DNA of 22,101 bases from NCBI GenBank assembly GCA_964058845.1, contig CAXKVR010000717.1:1-22101 (forward strand). The letters run 5' to 3'. Positions 9,470-16,943 of this stretch are shown here, one piece after another. Source of the stretch: Carex sylvatica. Taxonomy: Eukaryota; Streptophyta; Magnoliopsida; Poales; Cyperaceae. Numbering within the stretch: the stretch's first letter is position 1; every line of letters begins with the position of its first letter. Under the pieces are notes generated by a model, which was not told where the DNA came from, searched no databases, and saw only the letters and a list, made by a program, of their open reading frames with translations. The position numbers were made by a program, and so were the translations under genes.

Positions 9470-10001
9470 AGGGTGTAAACGAGCTGGATCGAACTGAGTT
9501 AGGCCTTAACTTGGCTCGTTTATTTTGATCCGAATTTGAATTGAGTGAGCTGGATCTATGTTATCTGAGTCAAAAACTCTTGGCTCGCTCGTGACAAGTC
9601 AACTGGAGCTGACAAGCTGACTCGCTGGACTTTATTAGGCTGCTATTATACAAATTCAAAAATATAAAAATAAGAAAGCTCATTCAAAAAAATTAAGAAA
9701 TCGTCCAGCAGACACATCTTCAAGCAACTGAAGTCCATATTCTTTCTTTCCAGACCATAAATACATCAATTTTGCATAATTGTGTCTTTAAAAATGAGAT
9801 TGGACTTAAAATTATACGGGGCTAAACTCTAAACCCACTGTAGCTTAACGAGCTGAGCTGACCCCTGGCTCTGCTCGTTTATTTTAGTCCGAGCCTGAGC
9901 TGAGCTGGCTCGTTAACAGCTCAGTCCACTACCGAGCGAGTTATTAGCGAGCGAACTAGAGACGAGTCACGAGCAAGCCACGAGTTTTTTTGTGCAACCC
10001 T
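9470..10001. mobile_element. hAT-like non-autonomous element (AGGGTGTAAACGAGC type)
   Basis: A 532-bp element starts AGGGTGTAAACGAGCTGGAT and ends GTTTTTTTGTGCAACCCT, an inverted match at the ends. Flanks TACCAACC (9462-9469) and AACCAACC (10002-10009) form an 8-bp target duplication with one difference, the size made by hAT transposases. Sub-terminal regions are packed with GAGCT, GGCTCG and CGAGC repeats in both orientations (about 9480-9630 and 9840-9985), as in hAT elements that carry many transposase sites. It is GC-richer than its flanks. No transposase frame. Confidence 0.8.
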
Positions 10002-10009
10002 AACCAACC

Positions 10010-10699
10010 TTAATCGAATTCACTTTAATCTGAATATTCTTCTTAATCCGTGTTGGGTTTTACAAATTTAGAAGGTTTCATTCAAAAAAAACTAGTATTA
10101 AAAGAAACAATAATTAATTATCATTTAAAAGTATGTATAAAAAAAGTATAACGCATTCCTACAACAATAACATAAAGCAAGTTCCAAATAAAACATTAAA
10201 AATAACAAAATAATACGTACGTATTTCTATAATAATGTTACTATTATATAGTTTTATATGAATAATTTTTTTAGAACAATAATATACACCTGTCATGTTA
10301 CAATTTACTTGACATTTTTTTATAAAATATGTATTAATTTTTTTCCTGGTTTAGTGAGAAATTAATTTATATCTAATCAATCAAAACCTAAATCTGTAAA
10401 TTATTTATTTAGGTTTATAAAAGTGAATAAATTAATTAGATTACCTTATATCCTACTATTTTATAAACAAATTTAAATATGCCTTGAGAGTTGTGTTTGA
10501 AAAAAAGGAAGAAAAATCAACATTGATCCAATGATAAAGATAATGTCTTATGTATATAAAATTACAAAAGATATCTTGTAAATGTTAAATAGTTAGATAA
10601 TTTGACTTTTAATCTTTACTCAAAAAAAAGTAAAAAATATATAAAAGAATTCAAATCGGGCCGTTTTTATCTCGACTAGTTTTCTCCCACTCAAGTACT
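10010..10699. other. AT-rich intergenic stretch
   Basis: I see no gene or clear repeat. The sequence is A/T runs with short low-complexity segments and stops in all frames. Confidence 0.5.
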
Positions 10700-10713
10700 A
10701 ATAAGTGGGTTAC

Positions 10714-11212
10714 ATTTTGCTTTTTTTGTTTTTTTCTGATTTTTTTTGTATAGGGATAGAATCAATAGAGAACCTATGAATCTATATTATTCCATTTCAA
10801 TCTTTTTCCAATATCTCCTAAGAAAAATTTCTAATTGGATCCAAAATTGACGGGTTAGTGTAAGCTTATCCATGCAGTTATGCACTCTTGAAAAGGAATC
10901 AATTTTCTGAAAGATCCTGGCTTTTGTGCTTTGGTAAGTTGTGCTAAATCCTTTCAATGACCTATGTTGTGTTGATCGTGGCTCAAACCAAAATGAGCAA
11001 AACATACTAAAAAATAGAACAAAATGATTCCATAAAGCGAATAGAAATGAACATAGTAATTCTATTTTCATAAACCTCTTATAAAGAGATTTCAGTTATA
11101 ATAGTACAAGTATTGGTACTGATGCTATATATATTGGAACGAAATAATGTATAACTGATTTTTGTCATAATTAATGAAATATCGCTTATGAACTTTTAAC
11201 CAGCAAAAAAAA
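10714..11212. mobile_element. Retroposed insert with poly(A) and plastid-like core
   Basis: Direct repeats AATAAGTGGGTTAC (10700-10713) and AATAAGTGAGTTAC (11213-11226), 13 of 14 matching, flank a 499-bp segment that ends in an A run (from 11205) directly before the second repeat. That layout is what LINE-type machinery leaves when it inserts an RNA copy. The stretch 10785-10975, with GGATCCAAAATTGACGGGTT, CTGAAAGATCCTGGCTTT and GACCTATGTTGTGTTG, resembles non-coding plastid inverted-repeat DNA as I remember it. After that (GATCGTGGCTCAAACC...) the match ends. The minus-strand frame at 10787-11071 follows this segment and need not be a gene. Plastid origin is from memory. Confidence 0.5.
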
Positions 11213-11226
11213 AATAAGTGAGTTAC

Positions 11227-12044
11227 TTGGAAAAATATCAGACGAAAAAAATATCCTTCTTTTATATTTTCACACATGACTTCTAATTTCTTGAGATTTA
11301 TTTTCCAAATTAATTTTGTTATTAATTTAGAAGTTCGATTCCAATCACATAAAGTAGTTTAAGACATGATTTTAACTTTTATTGTTGGATTACGAATCAC
11401 CAAACGCTGTGCTTCGGAAAAATAATATAGATGGAGGAGGGAACAGGATATAAAGGGGCCTTAAGGAAAGGGATAATAGAAGAAAGTATAACTTTTATTT
11501 TCTTTCAATCTATGCAATCATATTGGAGGTGACAAAAAATATTGTTTGAAAAATGGAAGAGGTGAAATCATCTCTTTTTTTCTAAAGAAAAACTTGATAG
11601 TGACTACTAAGGTTTGAATTAAAGTGAAAAAATATTTTTAAATAAAGTGAAAAAATAAATTTGAAGGCATCCATTGAACATATAAATTGCCTAAAAAAAA
11701 AAAATCAAAATTCATCCAATTTAATTATCATTTAAAGATTTATAAATGACCGTTAATTTTATATTATTGAATTTTATGTCATTTAATATATAGAAAAACA
11801 TGCATGGAATCTGATAATTTTTCATAGACATAGTATGTGTACCATGAAGATCATGGTATAATGTTGGATGTCAAATTATAATTTTGTTTTTTTTTAATTG
11901 TCAAAATAAATAATTGTCAATAGTGCGTACATCTAATATTATACCCATTGCGTACATCAGATCGATTAGTTTGAAAATGAAAACGAAAATATAAAATGTA
12001 AAGTATGATAAGACATGAAAAACATGAAGCATTTGTACCCTCTC
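11227..12044. other. AT-rich intergenic stretch
   Basis: No gene is seen. The stretch holds A and T runs and a local palindrome around 11840-11860 (ACCATGAAGATCATGGT). Nothing else stands out. Confidence 0.5.
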
Positions 12045-12045
12045 C

Positions 12046-12115
12046 ACAACAACAACAATAATAACAATATTAATAATAATTATTATAAAATAAATAATAA
12101 TAATAATAAATAATG
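12046..12115. repeat. Degenerate AAC/AAT trinucleotide repeat
   Basis: A run of CAA, AAT and ATA triplets, mainly (AAC)4 followed by (AAT)n with interruptions, lies just upstream of the SINE target site. The antisense frame at 11901-12182 crosses it, and its string of I and V residues comes from this repeat. Confidence 0.8.
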
Positions 12116-12161
12116 AAGATAATGATGACAAAGATAATAATACTAACAATAACGATAACGT

Positions 12162-12277
12162 GTGAAAGGAGAGGTAGCACAATTGGCTACGAAAAAATCA
12201 TAGAGTTGTTGTACTCAAAGGTCGAGAGTTCGATTTTTCCTCACGACTTCGCAGCTTCTACGAAGCTTTTAAAAAAA
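12162..12277 (+). mobile_element. tRNA-derived SINE with perfect 17-bp target duplication
   Basis: The 116-bp body lies between two identical 17-bp copies of AACAATAACGATAACGT (12145-12161 and 12278-12294). An internal RNA polymerase III promoter is visible: box A-like GTAGCACAATTGGCT (12174-12188) and box B-like GAGTTCGATTT (12226-12236), spaced as in tRNA genes. The 3' end has a perfect small hairpin, AGCTTC-TAC-GAAGCT (about 12253-12267), then TTTT and a short A run. Short length, tRNA-like head, terminal hairpin and poly(A) are typical of plant SINEs. The flawless duplication suggests a recent insertion. It is not a working tRNA gene: no cloverleaf with a proper acceptor stem can be drawn. 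Confidence 0.88.
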
Positions 12278-12294
12278 AACAATAACGATAACGT

Positions 12295-12537
12295 AGAATA
12301 AATTAATCCATCTATAAATAATCTTTTATTCCATACTATTCCACCCGACTTTATTCACATTTAACAGCATAAATCTAAAATAAGATACTTATTCCACGAC
12401 ATTACCACAACCAAATATGGGCTAAATCAAATGTTTATTCTTCGTATGTTAAATAACTAAATGAAATTAAAATCAGGGTAATCAGCTAATGGAGAGTGAC
12501 TTTGAATTGGATTTGTCATTTATGCACTTGGATAGAG
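12295..12537. other. Intergenic stretch
   Basis: No gene, hairpin or repeat that I can support is visible here. Confidence 0.4.
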
Positions 12538-12673
12538 TTTACTAGGTGGGGTTGCCTATATACATAAATGGATATCTTGGGATTGATTATAATAAATAAG
12601 ATTTATTAGGTGGGGACGTGGGGTTGCCTATATGCCTATATGTATATCTTGGAACCGATTATAATTAAATAAG
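12538..12673. repeat. Imperfect tandem duplication, 64-72 bp units
   Basis: Unit 1 (12538-12601) starts TTTACTAGGTGGGGTTGCCT and unit 2 (12602-12673) starts TTTATTAGGTGGGGACGTGG. Both continue with TTGCCTATAT, then GATATCTTGG or GTATATCTTGG, GATTATAAT and end AAATAAGAT. Unit 2 has an extra ACGTGGGG inside its GGGG-rich start. Confidence 0.8.
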
Positions 12674-13012
12674 ATAAGGGTTGGTTTATGACAAATTGGA
12701 GCACGAGTTGTATTTGCATCTGTCACGCAACTTCCTCGCTAGTAAAGTCCTTTCCGCTTTATCACATTAAATGCTTTACTATAAATTCTCTTATTTTGTT
12801 TACATTAACATTTCATTTCAACAATTAAATAATATATACATCAATCAAATGATGCTTTCAACTTCCAATGCTTCATTTTTTTTTTAACCTTCAATAGTCT
12901 TTGGTAAATTATATGTCTTTGTCAATACAGCGTTTTATTTTTTTTCTAAAAACTATTCTGAAAATTATAGTGTTTTTGACCTTTTATAAGTATACGTGTC
13001 GATTTTTTTTTT
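12674..13012. other. Intergenic stretch
   Basis: The stretch has T-runs and AT-rich sequence, with no gene. A T(n) tract near 12995-13015 leads into the next repeat. Confidence 0.4.
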
Positions 13013-13830
13013 TTTCTAAAGTTCTCCGTCAGAAATTTTTATTAATAGGATTTCAAAATAAATCAAAACACCACTGAAATTGGGGAATTAAAAAAACTAT
13101 CAGGACCTCCAATTCAATCTGCAGCCTCATTAAAAAAAATATTGTGAATAATTTGTAAAATAAATAAAATTCACGAATAACACACAAATAATTCGAAAAA
13201 AAGGTTTTCATGGTCATATGAAAAAAAAGCTGAAAACAAATAATTTGTGAATCTTGCTGCTATGTTTACAAGCAAAGCAAGCCTTAATTTTAAATATAAT
13301 TTAAGACCGAATTTATAATCTTTTGCTATATGTTTAGATTACATCTTGAAAAATTATAAAAACTTATTTAATCAGCGAAAAATAATTGAACTTTTCTCCC
13401 CCAATGAAAATTTATATTTAAAAAAATTCTATATTTTCAAAAGTAACATCACTTGGTGCATCATTCAAAGCCGGAATTATTCTGCCACTAGCAGCGAAAA
13501 TTGCGCAAATAATCAGCACGTTTACTCAAATATACAAATCCATTAAAAAAAACATATTCCAACTTGAACTCACTCTAGCTTTTTTTTTCTTTTGAAAAAA
13601 AAAAAATAAAGCAAAATTCTCCGAACTACTGGAGGGCGAAATTTTTATTAATTCTATTTCAAAAAGAAAAAAATAATTCGACTAATACCACAGCCTTCAA
13701 TTCAATATGTGGTCTCATTTTTGAAGGGCTGGAAGATTGAATTGGAGGCCCATAAAAACCTAAATATCAGTATATTACAGTGCATTTTTGGATTTTGGAG
13801 AACCTCCAATTTAATTTGCAGCCCCTTAAG
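13013..13830. repeat. Pair of diverged dispersed repeats with an inverted relative
   Basis: 13013-13130 and 13607-13725 share, in order, TTCTCCG, GAAATTTTTATTAAT, ATTTCAAAA and a TTCAATTCAAT..TG...CTCATT block, so they are diverged direct copies. Downstream, GCTGGAAGATTGAATTGGAG (about 13729) and CTCCAATTTAATTTGCAGC (about 13804) form an imperfect hairpin of the same AATTGGAGG motif. I take these as remnants of an unclassified non-coding transposon family. The small frames at 13346-13546, 13709-13903 and 13767-13958 lie within it and show no domain. Confidence 0.5.
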
Positions 13831-14519
13831 AATGAAACTGCAGATTGAATTGATGTTTCTCGTATTTTTAAAATTTGACAGAAAAAATGTTTTTTTTTTT
13901 TAATATGGTATAAATAAATAAATAAAATTTGGAGAGGGACCAACTTCCCCACCTTCACTGGTCGCTGTATTTGATTTGGTAAGTATTTAATTCACTTTCT
14001 TTTTTTGGGATGAGAGACCGTGTCAAGATTCAAATCAATGCATGCAAACATGACTCCGCTAGCTGGTTTTTGACTTGTAATTTAAACAAAACAAGGGATT
14101 GCGTCAAAAAGAAAAACCATGCACGCCAACAGGCAACAGTTGCTTCCACTTCCACCTACTCTTGACTGATTCGAAATTGATTGATCACAAAATCATGTTT
14201 GCAAATTTATTATCTTTGACATTTTTATAATTAAGAGTTGAGCATTTAACGGTCTTATCAAGTCTATGCGGCTGCCGAACAGTCTTTATAATAATATACT
14301 TGTTATCTTTCTATTATGGAGAGGGATGTAATTGATTTGTTAGAGACAATTTTATTTCATTTTTTAGCTAGTTGGTCAAGTATTAAGATTTAAGAGAGAT
14401 GTAACTTTTATTTTACTTTTTTGTTTTCCCTGTTCAATACTTATTGATCAATTTCATTTTGTTTTACTGTTTTGATTGTATTTTATTTTAAATTAATCAA
14501 TAAAATATAAAATTAAAGG
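13831..14519. other. Intergenic stretch
   Basis: No gene is seen. The stretch is unique AT-rich DNA with one somewhat GC-richer portion (about 14040-14180). A short palindromic TATTTTA...TAAAATA region is near 14475-14512. Confidence 0.45.
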
Positions 14520-14527
14520 CTTGACTC

Positions 14528-14760
14528 TGGAGGTGTCAACGGATACGATACGGGTCCAAAAAAAAAAAATGAATACAACTAATTTATATTATGAAAATTT
14601 AATAAAATATAAAATTTTATTGTATCATGTATCATCTTTATACAAATATATATCTATATATATAATTTTATTTTTAAAAATTAATATATAATTACTAGAA
14701 TCCCATTTCGGACATAATACGAGTCGGATTAACGGATAAAAGGGTGCCATTGACATCCCT
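14528..14760. mobile_element. Small hAT-like element (GGTGTCAACGG ends)
   Basis: Left end TGGAGGTGTCAACGGATAC and right end, read on the other strand as AGGGATGTCAATGGCACCC, are imperfect inverted repeats. ACGATACGGGTCC and a complementary GGACATAATACGAGTCGG extend the pairing. Flanks CTTGACTC (14520-14527) and CTTTACGC (14761-14768) match at 6 of 8 bases, a decayed 8-bp duplication. The middle is AT-rich and non-coding. The ends match the GGTGTCAA(C/T)GG style of plant hAT MITEs. Confidence 0.55.
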
Positions 14761-14768
14761 CTTTACGC

Positions 14769-15128
14769 TATCAGCTTAATTCTTGTATTTTATAATACTT
14801 TTTGTTATCGCGTGTAGTTTTGTAAGAACAAACTATTTTATTTAAAAAAATAGATAGGAGGATTTGAGAAGTAATTCCAACAAATCTCTCCGACACCTGT
14901 GGGATATTTGGTGGATTTTTTTTTTTTTCACAATGTTGTAGTTTGTTTCTTTTTCTTTTTATGATTTTTAATTGTTGCATAATTAAATATGTGTCGGAGT
15001 ATTTAAAATCCTAAATCGGATATTTATGATTTTTAAATATATTGCATAATTAAATATGATTTAAGAAGTAATTAAAAATTATGTATGTTTTGAATTATAC
15101 ATGCTTATATAGGAGTTGGCTACAGTGT
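14769..15128. repeat. Intergenic stretch holding a ~66-bp imperfect duplication
   Basis: TTATGATTTTTAATTGTTGC then ATAATTAAATATG (from about 14959) recurs as TTATGATTTTTAAATATATT then GCATAATTAAATATG (from about 15025). Apart from that I see no gene; the minus-strand frame at 14771-14980 has K/N/I-rich noise composition. Confidence 0.55.
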
Positions 15129-15136
15129 TACGCATA

Positions 15137-15492
15137 GCATAGAGGGCCCCCGTGCAATGGCTCAATATTTGAGTTTTCAAAATTTTAATGGTCAATTCGA
15201 ACCGTTCAATATGTTCTCCAAATTAATATGTACTTGCAAACTAAATTTTATATTATTTAGAATTTTTTCACTATTTTGTTAGATATGTAGAAAATCACTT
15301 GATCTGAATGGTGCAGAATTTTCAGATCAAGTAATTTTTCACCTATCTAAAAAAATAGTAAAAAAATTCTAAAAAATGTAAAATTTGGTAAGCAAGTACA
15401 TATTCATATGGAGATCATGTTGAACTGTCCGTATCGACTGTTAAGATTGTAAAAACTCAAATATCGAGCTATTGCACAGAGGCCCTCTATAC
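15137..15492. mobile_element. Hairpin MITE with 8-bp target duplication
   Basis: A 356-bp near-complete palindrome is bounded by identical 8-bp repeats TACGCATA (15129-15136 and 15493-15500). The ends are GCATAGAGGGCCCCCGTGCA and, on the other strand, GTATAGAGGGCCTCTGTGCA. The arms continue with TCAATATTTGAGTTTT against its near complement. The centre is a tight hairpin, AGAAAATCACTTGATCTGAA against TTCAGATCAAGTAATTTTTC. Sub-terminal motifs TTCGAACCGTTCAATATG and CATATGGAGATCATGTTGAA match those of MITE A and of RBOH intron 3. An 8-bp duplication suggests hAT-type transposition. Non-coding. Confidence 0.85.
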
Positions 15493-15500
15493 TACGCATA

Positions 15501-16387
15501 ACATATTAGCATTTTTCCTTGATATATACAACATATCTAATTAATTAATTTTTATTTATAACTTAAGAAATAATTATTTAAAATTTCACTTAATAGAACA
15601 TCAATTTAATTGATAACTATCAACATTTAATCCGTTAACCTTTCTACAGTCACCCTGTTATTTATGTTGTCAAATGTCAAACAATCTCTAGAGTAAGAAA
15701 AGTATAAAATAAATTAAATATAAGCAATTTCCAGTGTCCTTCGTCAATCATCAGAAATTAAATATTAAGCAATTAACACGGTCGGTCATCATTTTTTTTC
15801 TAGAAATAAAAACTCAAATTTTCAGAAAAAGAATTGATTGCTTTTATTAATTTAGAAAATAGATGGAATCACACCAATAATTCGGCTCCATCAAGTTTAA
15901 GTTATAGTAGCTTTTTCTTAGCATAGTCACAGATGTTCGCGAATAATTCATATTTTTTGTAATGGCAAACCAAACGTCAAATTATTTGGTTGGTCAAACT
16001 TTAACCGAATTATTCGTGAATACTTCACAAATTTTACTAATTTTTATCGAATTTTATGACTTATTCGCGATTTTTTTCCATTTTGCTTCCTTACAGGACT
16101 GAGATTTCTGATTCAGATAATTCCGGATCATTTTCGAATTATACCCAAATTATTTTCGAATTACAAAATTTTGATCTCGTCGAACTGAATCCAAATAATT
16201 CATTTATCACCATGGACTCTTTATTAGTACGGTTTCATCTTTTTTTTAAAAGAAAATAATCAATTCCTTTTCTCAATATTTGAATTTTTTATTTCCAAAA
16301 AAAAGTAAATCCGTCTTTTGTTCCCAACGAATAAAAAAATTTAAAATTTAGGACCGACACTTTACCCAAAAACAGTCTGTCATAGAA
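15501..16387. other. Distal upstream region of the RBOH gene
   Basis: No gene is seen. AT-rich DNA holds inverted GAATAATTC motifs (GTTCGCGAATAATTCA near 15935 and AATTATTCGTGAATAC near 16008), possibly a worn transposon. GGTCAA at 15992-15997 is a W-box core (TTGACC on the other strand). Pathogen-induced RBOHB genes are known to be driven by WRKY factors through W-boxes, but one core in this much DNA is weak evidence. The frame at 16056-16259 looks non-coding. Confidence 0.45.
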
Positions 16388-16396
16388 GCACAGTAC

Positions 16397-16602
16397 GAAT
16401 GCGTGTCCTCTGCATTAACTCAAAAGGCAATCTTTTGAGTTAATAATCTGAACTGTTTAATTTTAAACAGAGTGACATCTGCTTATAACATAATTAACAT
16501 TAGAGTCTTTTAATACTAGTGCAAATTTTAAAACAGATTGGACGATTGAAATTCATTTAACTCAAAAGATACCTTTTGAGTTAACGCAGAGGATACGAAT
16601 TC
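16397..16602. mobile_element. Double-hairpin MITE in the RBOH proximal promoter
   Basis: This 206-bp relative of the elements at 2073 and 2343 starts GAATGCGTGTCCTCTGC, and its right end reads GAATTCGTATCCTCTGC on the other strand. Each arm holds a nested perfect hairpin: 16415-16443 has a 12-bp stem (TTAACTCAAAAG, 5-base loop) and 16557-16584 has an 11-bp stem. Unlike the other two, the flanks GCACAGTAC and GCTACGAGG show no convincing target duplication, so the insertion is older or was rearranged. It ends 25 bp before the TATA box, so it makes up most of the proximal promoter. Confidence 0.75.
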
Positions 16603-16627
16603 GCTACGAGGTTCCGTGTTCCTGACC

Positions 16628-16635
16628 TATAAATA
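16628..16635 (+). promoter_or_regulatory. TATA box of the RBOH gene
   Basis: TATAAATA within ACCTATAAATACTCCC is a canonical plant TATA box 308-315 bp before the start codon, which would place transcription start near 16660. A second candidate, TATATAAAT at about 16788-16796, lies in the inferred leader and could support a shorter transcript. Position and consensus are the only evidence. Confidence 0.6.
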
Positions 16636-16659
16636 CTCCCAACAAAATCTCGCTTCTTC

Positions 16660-16943
16660 TCCACAATCAGACAATTAACAGAGTCCGAGACTAATAACGA
16701 ATTTAGTAATTTTAATCGTTTACGCAGCAGCAGACGAGAACTTTTAGAAGATTAGAACTCTAGAAGCAGATACCGCCAAATATTAAATATATAAATTCTC
16801 CCACCCCTCTCTAACGCTCCAATCCCAAAACTCCCCTTTCTCCCTCTCTGAAAACGCTCTCTGCTCTGCTTCTTACTTATCACCACTTGGAGAGATAGCA
16901 ACCAAAGCCAAAATTTGATCAGATCCGCGATTAGATCTGAGAA
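16660..16943 (+). other. 5' leader of the RBOH mRNA (inferred)
   Basis: About 280 bases lie between the inferred transcription start and the ATG. There is no upstream ATG, so scanning ribosomes should reach the main start directly. The second half (about 16795-16875) is strongly CT-rich (CCCACCCCTCTCTAACG and similar), common in plant leaders. The exact start needs transcript data. Confidence 0.5.

Noticed and set aside
10787..11071. 94-residue minus-strand frame
   Set aside because: It lies within the plastid-like, poly(A)-flanked insert, so its length reflects organelle-type sequence. I recognise no protein domain.
11901..12182. 93-residue minus-strand frame with a hydrophobic stretch
   Set aside because: The apparent membrane segment is the translation of an AAT/AAC microsatellite.
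12162..12277. Possible functional tRNA gene
   Set aside because: The boxes are tRNA-like, but no full cloverleaf or acceptor stem forms, and the poly(A) and target duplication identify a SINE.
2073..16602. CRISPR array or bacterial operon features
   Set aside because: The repeats are palindromic transposons with target duplications, not regularly spaced arrays, and the gene is intron-rich and plant-specific.
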